NCBI GenBank assembly: GCA_031270875.1
Contig: JAISXC010000261.1
Location: 1-12,965, forward strand
Length of the DNA: 12,965 nt
From: Desulfovibrio sp.
GTDB lineage: Bacteria; Desulfobacterota; Desulfovibrionia; Desulfovibrionales; Desulfovibrionaceae
Direction: 5' to 3'
Shown here: positions 1 through 6,884 of the stretch, piece by piece
How the letters are laid out: every line of letters starts with the position of its first letter
Position numbering within the stretch: position 1 is the first letter of the stretch
Notes under the pieces: generated by a model
Told to the model about the DNA's origin: nothing
What the model saw: only the letters and a program-made list of their open reading frames with translations
Databases searched by the model: none
Made by a program: the position numbers and the translations under genes

Positions 1-260
1 ATCCAGGTAAAATACATGTCCACGGCGTATTCCGGCAACACGGCGATAAAGGCCACCACGGCCACGGCAACGGCCTGGGGTATGTCCATCTGCGCCACCT
101 CACAGGCCCAGGTGAGCAGAAAGGACGCGCCCAAGATAGCCGCGCCCGCGAGCAGGGCCAGCCAGAGCGGCGACATTTCCGGCTGCGCGAAACGCGCCGC
201 GACGCCGGGTATGGTACAGGCAATGGCAAGCATGAAGGGGCGCCAGGCGCTCAAAGGCAT
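1..260 (-). CDS. Sodium/calcium exchanger-type membrane protein, N-terminal part (cut by window edge)
   Basis: The first 86 codons of a minus-strand gene are present; the rest lies beyond base 1. Translation begins MPLSAWRPFMLAIAC and is strongly hydrophobic, with a first membrane segment near residues 7-22, a second near 35-52 (PLWLALLAGAAILGASFLL) and a third near 65-78 that runs into the motif AVLPEYAVDMYF. From memory, this motif, preceded by an E-V/A-A-Q-M/L-D-I stretch, resembles the first alpha repeat of bacterial exchangers annotated as sodium:calcium or sodium:proton antiporters (CaCA superfamily). Members move cations across the inner membrane using the sodium or proton gradient. 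The ATG at 260 was chosen because AAGGG sits 8 nt upstream and an in-frame stop lies at 315-317. A sigma70-like promoter lies directly upstream (290-318). Ion specificity cannot be judged from this fragment. Confidence 0.65.
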   Translation of the reverse strand, partial: MPLSAWRPFMLAIACTIPGVAARFAQPEMSPLWLALLAGAAILGASFLLTWACEVAQMDIPQAVAVAVVAFIAVLPEYAVDMYFTW

Positions 261-289
261 GAGTTGTTCCCTTAAGTAGGAAAACCGAG

Positions 290-318
290 TGCATATACCA
301 TCTGCTAAGATGTGTCAA
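290..318 (-). promoter_or_regulatory. Sigma70-like promoter for the antiporter gene
   Basis: On the minus strand a perfect -35 TTGACA (318-313) is followed after 17 nt by TATGCA (295-290). Read with a 15-nt spacer, the same bases give TATATG preceded by TGG, an extended -10 form. The predicted start lies about 20-25 nt upstream of the ATG at 260, giving a short leader. The same core, TTGACA-N15-TATATGC, recurs upstream of the moaD-like and hydrogenase genes. The box assignment is inference from consensus matching. Confidence 0.5.
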
Positions 319-327
319 TGGAGACCG

Positions 328-356
328 TTGCATAAATCAGGGCAATCGAATGAAAT
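328..356 (+). promoter_or_regulatory. Weak candidate promoter facing the 455-480 terminator
   Basis: TTGCAT (328-333), 17 nt, then TGAAAT (351-356) matches the sigma70 consensus 4/6 in each box. It points away from the antiporter promoter, into a gene-free stretch that holds a hairpin (385-418) and ends at the terminator hairpin (455-480). If real, it would produce an RNA of roughly 120 nt with no convincing reading frame. The match is weak and may be chance. Confidence 0.2.
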
Positions 357-452
357 TTTAGAAAAACCCCCGGAAATTGCGCCCTCTCTCCGGTAGTAGG
401 GAGCAAAAGCCGGAGGGATATATGTCTGGGCGGGTATCCATTGGTAAAGGAC

Positions 453-482
453 AAAAAAGGCCGGCGCAGTCCGGCCTTTTCA
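453..482 (-). terminator. Intrinsic terminator downstream of the moaD-like gene (probably bidirectional)
   Basis: AAAAGGCCGG (455-464) pairs perfectly with CCGGCCTTTT (471-480) around a 6-nt loop. Read on the minus strand, the GC-rich stem runs into six T residues, about 20 nt after the stop codon of the moaD-like gene. The plus-strand reading also ends in TTTT, so it may stop transcripts from both sides. Confidence 0.85.
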
Positions 483-501
483 ATCAGCTACCACCGTTGC
501 C

Positions 502-741
502 CTATCCGCCGCCCACAGCCGGAAACAGCGCCACACGGTCGCCGTCCGCAAGGGCATCGTCGAGGGAGGCATGTCTGCCGTTCAGCATGACGATTTTGAA
601 TTCGGCGTGGGGCAGACGCAGGTGCTCCGCCAAGGAGCGCACGCTGGCGGAACTCTCCAATTCCAGCGTCAAACCCTGTTCGGGGTTATAGTCGGCGACA
701 TGGTTGCGCAATGTAGTGCTGAGCGTGACAAAAATCTTCAT
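502..741 (-). CDS. MoaD/ThiS-family sulfur-carrier protein
   Basis: A 79-residue protein with a beta-grasp (ubiquitin-like) pattern: an N-terminal MKIFVTLSTTLR strand, a helix around residues 33-44, then the family block VMLNGRHASLDDALADGDRV (51-70), followed by ALFPAVGGG at the C-terminus. The terminal Gly-Gly is the end that partner enzymes adenylate and thiocarboxylate in this family. MoaD donates sulfur to molybdopterin and ThiS to thiazole; related proteins serve tungsten enzymes. Three glycines end this protein rather than two. The ATG at 741 was chosen over an in-frame upstream ATG (852) because AGGAGG lies just before it and the upstream codons overlap the promoter. No moa, thi or tungsten-enzyme gene is adjacent, so its partner is unknown. 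It has its own promoter and terminator and looks monocistronic. Confidence 0.85.
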   Translation of the reverse strand: MKIFVTLSTTLRNHVADYNPEQGLTLELESSASVRSLAEHLRLPHAEFKIVMLNGRHASLDDALADGDRVALFPAVGGG

Positions 742-765
742 GGTCGCCTCCTGCCCCGCCGGACA

Positions 766-787
766 ATGTCCGTGAAATGTCTGTGAA
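766..787. repeat. Tandem 11-bp direct repeat in the moaD-like leader
   Basis: ATGTCCGTGAA (766-776) is followed without a gap by ATGTCTGTGAA (777-787), ten of eleven positions identical. The period is about one helical turn, so both copies face the same side of the DNA. The pair lies between the predicted transcription start (about 807) and the ribosome-binding site of the moaD-like gene. A small hairpin CGGAC-aat-GTCCG (760-772) overlaps the first copy. Phased direct repeats of this length are typical of operator sites, but no regulator can be named. Confidence 0.5.
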
Positions 788-813
788 CGGATGTATAAAC
801 AAGATATGGGAAA

Positions 814-842
814 AGCATATAAATAGAGAGAGACGCTGTCAA
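814..842 (-). promoter_or_regulatory. Sigma70-like promoter for the moaD-like gene
   Basis: On the minus strand, TTGACA (842-837) is followed after 17 nt by TATGCT (819-814); the overlapping TATATG (821-816) sits at a 15-nt spacing. The -35 box is perfect and the -10 box matches 4/6. Transcription would start near 807, giving a leader of about 65 nt that contains the tandem 11-bp repeat. It lies back to back with the AT-rich region in front of the Ros/MucR-type gene. Confidence 0.6.
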
Positions 843-914
843 GAAATTGCATGAAACCGTAGCGGACGAATGCGCTGGATGAGTAATGTTGATTTTATTT
901 TATGATATTTTTGC

Positions 915-943
915 TTGAAATGAATTTTCCAATCTGCTATCAG
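915..943 (+). promoter_or_regulatory. Weak candidate promoter in an AT-rich stretch before the Ros/MucR-type gene
   Basis: TTGAAA (915-920), 17 nt, then TATCAG (938-943). The alternative TTGCTT (911-916), 18 nt, TGCTAT (935-940) is about as good. Bases 885-960 are much more AT-rich than their surroundings. Ros/MucR-family proteins are known to bind AT-rich promoter DNA and often repress their own genes, so autoregulation is plausible, but this is inference. Confidence 0.3.
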
Positions 944-987
944 AAGCTGTCTTGTTTTACTATTCACTGTTACAGGGGGCAATAAAT

Positions 988-1416
988 ATGGATGACTATC
1001 TGGCGGCAGCGATTCAGATTGTGACGGCGCAGGCAAGAGTGCGGGTAATGAGCGAAGATGAAATGGCCTCAATGGTAAAAAAACTGACGGCGAGCATCCG
1101 CAACATCGGGGACAATTCGGAAGCGGCGGATGAACAGCAGATGGATCCCGCAGCAGCCAAACACAGCATCAAGGAAAAGTCCGTTACATGCCTTGTATGC
1201 GGCAGTGTGTTCAAGATCCTTTCGGCGCGGCACTTGGCTTCTCATGGTCTGACGCCTGAAGAGTACAAGGAAAAATTCGGCCTGAAACCGAAAACGGCCC
1301 TGGTTGCAAAATCATTGCAACGTATGCGCAAAAAGAAAATGCAGGACATGCGACTTTGGGAGAAACGCGCCCAGAAAAAGGCGACCGAGAAGCCCAAAAA
1401 ATCAAAAGAAGCCTGA
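988..1416 (+). CDS. Ros/MucR-type zinc-finger transcriptional regulator
   Basis: A 142-residue cytoplasmic protein. Residues 1-45 are helical and match the N-terminal segment common in this family. The zinc finger is C68-X2-C71-X10-H82-X3-H86, followed by HGLTPEEYKEKFGL (86-99), a signature of the Ros/MucR family. The C-terminus (about 112-142) is very rich in lysine and arginine. Family members are DNA-binding proteins that bind AT-rich DNA and control many genes. The ATG at 988 was chosen because AGGGGG lies 8 nt upstream; an ATG at 952 has no such site. The Cys-His spacing is one residue longer than the X9 I recall for Ros. The gene is divergent from the moaD-like gene and separated from topA by 261 nt with no obvious terminator. 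Its targets cannot be read from the sequence. Confidence 0.85.
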   Translation: MDDYLAAAIQIVTAQARVRVMSEDEMASMVKKLTASIRNIGDNSEAADEQQMDPAAAKHSIKEKSVTCLVCGSVFKILSARHLASHGLTPEEYKEKFGLKPKTALVAKSLQRMRKKKMQDMRLWEKRAQKKATEKPKKSKEA

Positions 1417-1618
1417 CGGCGCATCCATGAAGAAGTTTTGACAACCTTGCTCGGCCCTGCGGATTTTGTCCGCCAGAGCTGCTTGCCCTTGTTCGCGGGG
1501 TATGGCGCTCACATGCCGCGTGCTTTTGACGTATGACGCGGAAGCGGGCACGGCAAGTCAGTCGTGTTTGCGCTGAGATCCGGTGGGGTCAAGGTCAGCT
1601 TCTGCCTTCTATCCCCTC

Positions 1619-1646
1619 TTGACGCCGGCGGGATTTGTCGTATCTT
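1619..1646 (+). promoter_or_regulatory. Sigma70-like promoter for topA
   Basis: TTGACG (1619-1624), 16 nt, then TATCTT (1641-1646): 5/6 and 4/6 matches to consensus. The start would be near 1653, about 25 nt before the topA ATG. The rest of the gap after the Ros/MucR-type gene (1417-1618) shows no gene; it holds one small hairpin GCGGA-ttttg-TCCGC near 1459-1473 with no T-run after it. Confidence 0.5.
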
Positions 1647-1677
1647 GCCCCTGCAACTTTTTACCCCAGGAACGTGC

Positions 1678-3912
1678 ATGGGCAAAAATCTTATTATTGT
1701 TGAATCCCCGGCCAAGGTCAAAACCATCAAGAAGTTTGTTGGCCCCCAGTATGCCGTACATGCCAGTGTGGGGCATGTACGCGATCTGCCATCCAATAGG
1801 CTGGGCGTGGACGAAAACAACGGTTTTGCGCCGCAGTACCAGGTGATTGACAGCAAGAAAAAGGTTGTTTCAGAGCTGCGGGCCGCGGCCGCCAAGGCGG
1901 ATACGGTATTTCTCGCGCCTGATCCCGACCGCGAGGGCGAGGCAATTGCCTGGCATGTGGCCGAGCTTATACGCGACAGGGCCAAGGACATTAAGCGCAT
2001 AGAATTCAATGAGATCACGGCCAAAGCTGTCCGCGAGGCTCTGGAGCACCCGCGCGAGCTTAACGCCAGCCTTTTTGATGCCCAGCAGGCCCGGCGGGTG
2101 CTGGACAGGCTGGTAGGCTATAAAATTTCCCCCCTGCTCTGGAAAACCGTCAAGCGCGGCATCTCCGCCGGACGAGTGCAATCAGTGGCGCTCAAGCTGG
2201 TTGTGGAACGCGAGGCAGAACGCGAGGTTTTTGTCCCTGAGGAATACTGGCTCAACAAAGCCCACCTTTCCGCCCAAATACCCCCTTTATTCGTGGCGGA
2301 ACTTGTCAAGCTCAAGGGGAAAAAAGCCCGTGTGTCCAGCGCGCCGGAGGCCGCCGCGCTGAAAAGCTCCATTCAGGGGTTGCCTTTTGTGGTGGCCGCC
2401 GTGGAGGAAAAAGAGCGCCAGAGGGTGCCGTTGCCGCCCTTCATCACTTCTTCCCTCCAGCAGGCGGCCAATCAGCGTCTCAACTATTCCACCAGGCGGA
2501 CCATGAATATCGCCCAGCGCCTCTACGAGGGCGTGGAGTTGGGAGAGCGGGGTCTCACGGCCCTCATAACTTACATGCGCACGGATTCAACCCGGATAGC
2601 GGCGGAAGCGCAGAGCGCGGCGCGCTCATTCATTGCCGGGCGTTTCGGTCAGGACTATCTGCCCGCCAAACCGCGTTTCTACAAGTCCAGAGCGGGTACG
2701 CAGGATGCGCATGAGGCCATCCGTCCGGTGGAGGTGAATATTGTTCCCGAGGATGTAAAGGCGTTTTTGCCGCCGGATCAATACAATATCTACAAGCTCA
2801 TTTGGGCGCGTTTTGTGGCCTCGCAGATGGCCGCCGCACGTTTTCACGATACATCGGTCCGTATTGACTGCGGCGAAAGCGAATGGAAGGCCAAGGGCGA
2901 GAGGCTGCTTTTTTCCGGTTTTCTGGCTGTCACGCCAGCCGGCAAAGACGAAGCCGTCGCGGAACTGCCGCCTCTGGCGGCAGGACAGACGCTTGTTCTC
3001 AAAAAGCTGGAACAGGAGCAGAAATTTACCCAGCCGCCGGCGCGCTATACGGAAGCAAGCCTTGTACGGGAACTGGAGGCTCTCGGCATCGGCCGTCCCT
3101 CCACGTATGCGGCCATCATTTCCACTCTGCAGGAGCGGGAATACGTCCGTCTGGCGGAAAAACACCTTATCCCCACAGACTTGGGACGTGTTGTCTGCCG
3201 TCAGCTTTCGGAGCATTTTATCCGTCTTATGGATGTGGGGTTCACCGCGCAGATGGAGGAAAACCTTGACAAAGTGGCCGAGGGGAGCAGGCAGTGGGTG
3301 GATTTGCTCCGCTCTTTCGCGGCGGAATTCAATTCGGCCCTCAGCGCGGCGACCCAAAATATGCGCAGCGTCAAGGGCGGCGTTGACGCGGACATGCCGT
3401 GTCCCCTGTGCGGCAAGCCGCTGGTGATAAAATTCGGCAAGGCCGGGGATTTTTTGGCATGTTCCGGTTATCCCGAATGCCGCTATACCAGCAACTTCAC
3501 CAGGGACGGAAACGGCAGCGTGGAAGCGGTGGCCCCCAAAAAGCAGGAATTGACCAAGGCTGGCCTGTGCTCAGAGTGCGGCAAGGATCTGGTCATCAAA
3601 AAATCCCGCACGGGCAGCCGTTTTGTCGCCTGCACCGGGTACCCCGAATGTCGGCACACGGAGCCATTTTCCACCGGCGTCGTCTGCCCGCGTTGCGGCC
3701 AAGGCAAACTGGTGGAAAAAAGCAGCAGGCGCGGCAAAATCTTTTACTCCTGCAGCGAGTACCCCAGGTGCGACTTTGCCTTGTGGGACAAGCCCGTTCC
3801 GGGGGTATGCCCGCAGTGCGATTCTCCATACCTGGTGGAGAAGCACCGCAAGGACGGAATGAAGGTCGTCTGCCCGACAAAAGGATGCCGATATGCCCTT
3901 GAGACGCCCTGA
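1678..3912 (+). CDS. topA: DNA topoisomerase I
   Basis: A 744-residue type IA topoisomerase, which relaxes negatively supercoiled DNA by cutting one strand through a 5'-phosphotyrosine link. The Toprim domain has E9 in IIVESPAKVKTIKKF and the metal-binding DPDREGE (D82, D84, E86). The catalytic tyrosine is Y299 in ALITYMRTDST, with the conserved R301 beside it. Four C4 zinc ribbons follow: C575/C578/C595/C601, C631/C634/C652/C658, C670/C673/C692/C698 and C711/C714/C732/C737. E. coli TopA is longer (865 residues) and has three such ribbons, so this tail is organised differently. The ATG at 1678 starts the conserved MGKNLIIVESPAK and is preceded by AGGA; an in-frame ATG at 1564 would add 38 unconserved residues and span the promoter. 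It looks monocistronic and converges on the hydrogenase operon. Confidence 0.97.
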   Translation: MGKNLIIVESPAKVKTIKKFVGPQYAVHASVGHVRDLPSNRLGVDENNGFAPQYQVIDSKKKVVSELRAAAAKADTVFLAPDPDREGEAIAWHVAELIRDRAKDIKRIEFNEITAKAVREALEHPRELNASLFDAQQARRVLDRLVGYKISPLLWKTVKRGISAGRVQSVALKLVVEREAEREVFVPEEYWLNKAHLSAQIPPLFVAELVKLKGKKARVSSAPEAAALKSSIQGLPFVVAAVEEKERQRVPLPPFITSSLQQAANQRLNYSTRRTMNIAQRLYEGVELGERGLTALITYMRTDSTRIAAEAQSAARSFIAGRFGQDYLPAKPRFYKSRAGTQDAHEAIRPVEVNIVPEDVKAFLPPDQYNIYKLIWARFVASQMAAARFHDTSVRIDCGESEWKAKGERLLFSGFLAVTPAGKDEAVAELPPLAAGQTLVLKKLEQEQKFTQPPARYTEASLVRELEALGIGRPSTYAAIISTLQEREYVRLAEKHLIPTDLGRVVCRQLSEHFIRLMDVGFTAQMEENLDKVAEGSRQWVDLLRSFAAEFNSALSAATQNMRSVKGGVDADMPCPLCGKPLVIKFGKAGDFLACSGYPECRYTSNFTRDGNGSVEAVAPKKQELTKAGLCSECGKDLVIKKSRTGSRFVACTGYPECRHTEPFSTGVVCPRCGQGKLVEKSSRRGKIFYSCSEYPRCDFALWDKPVPGVCPQCDSPYLVEKHRKDGMKVVCPTKGCRYALETP

Positions 3913-4102
3913 CAGCCTTTTTTGTTTCCCGGCACCGAAACGCCAGAGCATTACCTTTTGAACGGGAACCCTTCTCATGTGGAATTGCGCCTTCCAGACA
4001 GGCGCCAAAACCGTAGGTCCTGCAGGGAGCAGGCGGACTTTGCCTGCCTGCGTCTCCCCAAATAAGCTGGCTTTGCCCGCCGTTAAGCGACAATCTCATG
4101 TG
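3913..4102. other. Gene-free interval between convergent topA and hydrogenase genes
   Basis: No credible reading frame. A T-run (TTTTTTGTTT) begins just after the topA stop but has no clear hairpin before it. Two short hairpins lie further on: GCGCCT (3987-3992) with AGGCGC (4000-4005), and GCAGGC (4029-4034) with GCCTGC (4042-4047). Neither is followed by a T-run. How topA transcription ends is not clear from the sequence; the strong hairpin at 4111-4146 may serve both directions. Confidence 0.5.
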
Positions 4103-4146
4103 TAAAATGCACCGAGAAGGGTGGGGAGATCTCCGCCCTTCTCGGT
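4103..4146 (-). terminator. Long hairpin downstream of the hydrogenase operon, probable terminator
   Basis: ACCGAGAAGGG (4111-4121) pairs perfectly with CCCTTCTCGGT (4136-4146), an 11-bp stem. The loop contains the palindrome GGAGATCTCC (4125-4134), so the arms could extend or a cruciform could form. On the minus strand it lies 19 nt after the large-subunit stop codon and is followed by a short ATTTTAC tract. The weak T-run lowers certainty that it acts as a classic intrinsic terminator. Confidence 0.65.
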
Positions 4147-4165
4147 GGCTGTGTCATGACACCGT

Positions 4166-5851
4166 TTACAGCACCTTGAATTTGTGCACTTCGTTTGTCT
4201 GTCCGTCTATCACATGCACGGCACAGGCGATACAGGGATCAAAGGAATGGATGGTGCGCAAAATTTCCACCGGACGCTTGGGATCGGCCACCGGCGTACC
4301 TACGAGAGCTTCTTCCGCCGCGCCGGGTATACTCTGGGAATCACGAGGACCCAAATTCCAGGTAGTGGGAACCACAAGCTGGAAATTTGCGATTTTTCCA
4401 TTTTCATCCGTACGCAGCCAGTGTGAAAGTCCACCGCGCGGCGCGTTGACAAAGCCGACGCCCTTGGCATTTTTAGGGGCTTCATAGTCTTCCACAATTT
4501 TTTTGTCGCCTTTGCCGATATTGGCTTCGTACTCAGTAAGCCACTGCTCCATCTGCTGGGCGACGACAAGAGTTTGGATACCGCGCGCGGCCGTGCGGCC
4601 GAGCGTGGAGAAGAGGGCTTCGGGACCGACGCTCAGTTTTTTGAGTACAAAATCAACAAGAGGTTTCACAGTGTTGTGGTTATGTGAGTAGTCCACGAGC
4701 ATTTGAGCCAGCGGGCCGGTTTCCACGGCGTGATTGTCGTAGCGTGGGGCTTTGAGCCAGGAATAACGGTCCCTGTCGCCCATTTTGGTGAAAGCCGGCT
4801 TTGTTTCGCCCTCGTAAGGGGGCGAGGCCTTGTCGCCCTCGTACCAGCTGTGGCGTACGTGTTCCATAATTTTTGCCGGATCAAATTTCTGGGTATCGGC
4901 GATTTTACGATTGTAAATAACACCCGGCTTGAGCCAGCGACTGTTCAGGTCCCGTTCGCCGCCCGCAGCGGGAAATTCGCCAAAGGCCATGAAATTTCGG
5001 GTGCCGCCGAAAGAGGCCCAGTTTTTATAACCTTCCGCCACCACGAGGAGATCCGGAATGTAGTATTGTTCAATAAAGGCGCGCGTTTTCTGGTATATTT
5101 CACGAAATTCCCTGATGCGCTCGGCCGTGAGGGCTTCATAACAGGTGACGCCGCCTCCCACCATAAACTGGACATGCGGGTTTTTGGCTCCGAAAACCGC
5201 CATGCCTCGCGCTGCTTCCACCTGGACGCGCAAAGCCTGGAGGTAGTCGGCCGTGGCGATCAGGTTGACCTCCGGCTCAAGCTGATAGGCCGGATGACCG
5301 CCCAGGAAGTAGGCGTTTGTGAACGGGCCGAGCTGACCGTTATCCACAAACGCCTTGAGTTTTGTCTGGACGGCTTTGTAATCCTCTGCCGTGACTTTGC
5401 GCGGCGATATGGATATGGCTATTTGGGCCGCCTTGACGGGGTCCGCCTGCAGGGCGGCGGTGATGTCCACAAAGTCAAGCGCGTGCAGATGATAGAAGTG
5501 CACAAGATGGTCATGCAGAAACAACATGCCCAGCACCAAGTTGCGGATGCATGTGGCGTTGGCCGGAATGGGTTTTTTGATGGCGTCCTCCAGCGCGCGT
5601 GTGGAGGCCAGCGCATGCGTATATGTGCAAACGCCGCAGGTGCGCTGGGTAAAGTGCTGCGCGTCGCGCGGGTCACGGCCTTTCAGAATGATTTCCAGGC
5701 CGCGGAACAGTGTGCCGCAGCTCCGGGCCTCCTTGATTTTGCCGTTTTCCACTTCCACTTCGACGCGCAGGTGACCTTCAATACGGGTAAGCGGATCCAC
5801 TACTACCGGTCCGGTGTAATTGCTCTGGGCCGTTTTTACGGTTTGGCTCAT
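4166..5851 (-). CDS. hynB: Periplasmic [NiFe] hydrogenase, large (catalytic) subunit
   Basis: A 561-residue precursor that carries the Ni-Fe active site for reversible H2 oxidation. The nickel ligands are C72 and C75 in RTCGVC and C540 and C543 in DPCIACAVH. E25 in RIEGH corresponds to the proton-transfer glutamate of Desulfovibrio [NiFe] hydrogenases. Both C-terminal ligand codons are TGT, so this is the cysteine type, not [NiFeSe]. Fifteen residues follow H546 (VIDGQTNEVHKFKVL); in this family a nickel-dependent endopeptidase removes that tail after the histidine. There is no signal peptide, as expected, since the large subunit is exported with the Tat-bearing small subunit. GGGGGAAG precedes the ATG, which begins 12 nt after the small-subunit stop. 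No maturation protease gene follows; the next gene is the convergent topA. Gene letters vary among species: some genomes call the large subunit hynA. Confidence 0.96.
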   Translation of the reverse strand: MSQTVKTAQSNYTGPVVVDPLTRIEGHLRVEVEVENGKIKEARSCGTLFRGLEIILKGRDPRDAQHFTQRTCGVCTYTHALASTRALEDAIKKPIPANATCIRNLVLGMLFLHDHLVHFYHLHALDFVDITAALQADPVKAAQIAISISPRKVTAEDYKAVQTKLKAFVDNGQLGPFTNAYFLGGHPAYQLEPEVNLIATADYLQALRVQVEAARGMAVFGAKNPHVQFMVGGGVTCYEALTAERIREFREIYQKTRAFIEQYYIPDLLVVAEGYKNWASFGGTRNFMAFGEFPAAGGERDLNSRWLKPGVIYNRKIADTQKFDPAKIMEHVRHSWYEGDKASPPYEGETKPAFTKMGDRDRYSWLKAPRYDNHAVETGPLAQMLVDYSHNHNTVKPLVDFVLKKLSVGPEALFSTLGRTAARGIQTLVVAQQMEQWLTEYEANIGKGDKKIVEDYEAPKNAKGVGFVNAPRGGLSHWLRTDENGKIANFQLVVPTTWNLGPRDSQSIPGAAEEALVGTPVADPKRPVEILRTIHSFDPCIACAVHVIDGQTNEVHKFKVL

Positions 5852-5863
5852 GATATCTTCCCC

Positions 5864-6811
5864 CTAGTTCTGATAGAATGGCGTCATGTCGTCCCAGAAT
5901 CCGGGCTCGCTGCACCCGATACAGGGATGCCCGGCACGTACCGGCCAGTTAGTGTCGTTAAACAGAATTTTTGGACAATTGTTGTATGTCTGCGGACCCT
6001 TACAGCCAAGATCATAGAGACACCAGCCCTTGCGCGCCTCCTCGGAATTGAAGGAAGGGGCAAATTCGCCGGCGTCGAAATGTTTGCGGCGTTCACAGAG
6101 TTCATGGACGCTTTTCCCGAAGAACAGGGTTGGACGGCCAAGTTCGTCCAGTTCAATTTTATCGCCTTTCAGGAAAGCTACCAAAGCTCCCACCAGATTG
6201 AGGGGATTGGGCGGACAGCCGGCGATGTTGATGGCTCTGACGCCCAAATCGGCAAAACACTCATTGACGCCCCTGGCCGCTGTGGGATTCGGCCTGGCCG
6301 CCTGTATGCCGCCGTAACAGGCGCATGTGCCCATGCATACAACGGCTTTGGCCTTGGGGAGGATACGCTTGCTGATGTCAAACATGGTGTGTCCGGCCAC
6401 ATAGCCGTATTTGCCTCCCAAAGCGGTGGGGATGGCGCCCTCAACAACGCAGATAAATCCGTCCGGACCGGCCACTGCCTGATCCAAGGCATCCTCAGCG
6501 GCTTCTCCGGCGGCGGCCATGATAGTTTCGTGGTAATCCAGAGAAATGGTGTCAAGGATGAGGGCGTCAACAAACGGCTTATAGGTGCGCAGGAGAGCTT
6601 CGGAGCAACCCGTGCATTCCGCCATGTGCAGATATACCACGGAGGGGCGGCGTCCCGACAAAGCCGCCGCCACTTCGGCGGCAAAGGCCGGCCCCATGCC
6701 CATGCCCAAGGCCACCGCGGTACAGAATTTCATGAAGTCGCGGCGAGTTATGCCCTGATGCTCAAGGCCCTCCTCCCCACTATTTTTGCCCAGACCCACA
6801 GCAATACGCAT
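5864..6811 (-). CDS. hynA: Periplasmic [NiFe] hydrogenase, small (iron-sulfur) subunit precursor
   Basis: A 315-residue precursor that passes electrons from the Ni-Fe site to periplasmic acceptors, in Desulfovibrio typically type I cytochrome c3. A Tat signal is visible: T22-R23-R24-D25-F26-M27-K28, then a hydrophobic stretch to AFAA (42-45). The proximal 4Fe4S ligands are C66, C69, C163 and C199. Distal ligands are H236, C239, C264 and C270. The medial cluster has C279, C297 and C300, with P290 at the position that keeps it a 3Fe4S cluster. Spacing from C163 onward matches D. gigas numbering with a constant offset of 51. The ATG at 6811 was chosen over an in-frame ATG at 7000 because AGGAGG lies directly upstream and the extra codons span the promoter. 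It is the first gene of a two-gene operon. Naming of the A and B subunits varies between species. Confidence 0.96.
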   Translation of the reverse strand: MRIAVGLGKNSGEEGLEHQGITRRDFMKFCTAVALGMGMGPAFAAEVAAALSGRRPSVVYLHMAECTGCSEALLRTYKPFVDALILDTISLDYHETIMAAAGEAAEDALDQAVAGPDGFICVVEGAIPTALGGKYGYVAGHTMFDISKRILPKAKAVVCMGTCACYGGIQAARPNPTAARGVNECFADLGVRAINIAGCPPNPLNLVGALVAFLKGDKIELDELGRPTLFFGKSVHELCERRKHFDAGEFAPSFNSEEARKGWCLYDLGCKGPQTYNNCPKILFNDTNWPVRAGHPCIGCSEPGFWDDMTPFYQN

Positions 6812-6884
6812 AATAGCCTCCTGGCAAAAGATGATGCTACATTTGCTGGTGTGTTTGTGATTATCGTTACTCGAACTACGCGAC

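Noticed and set aside
1438..1466. TTGACA at 1438-1443 as a second topA promoter
   Set aside because: No acceptable -10 box at 16-18 nt; only GGATTT or GATTTT occur there.
2626..3357. A 243-codon minus-strand frame opposite topA
   Set aside because: It covers the conserved catalytic half of topoisomerase I and looks like a composition artefact.
5000..5851. Possible [NiFeSe] hydrogenase, common in the same bacteria
   Set aside because: The ligand that is selenocysteine in that class is encoded by TGT (residue 540), the C-terminal tail to be cleaved is present, and the medial cluster keeps the 3Fe4S proline.
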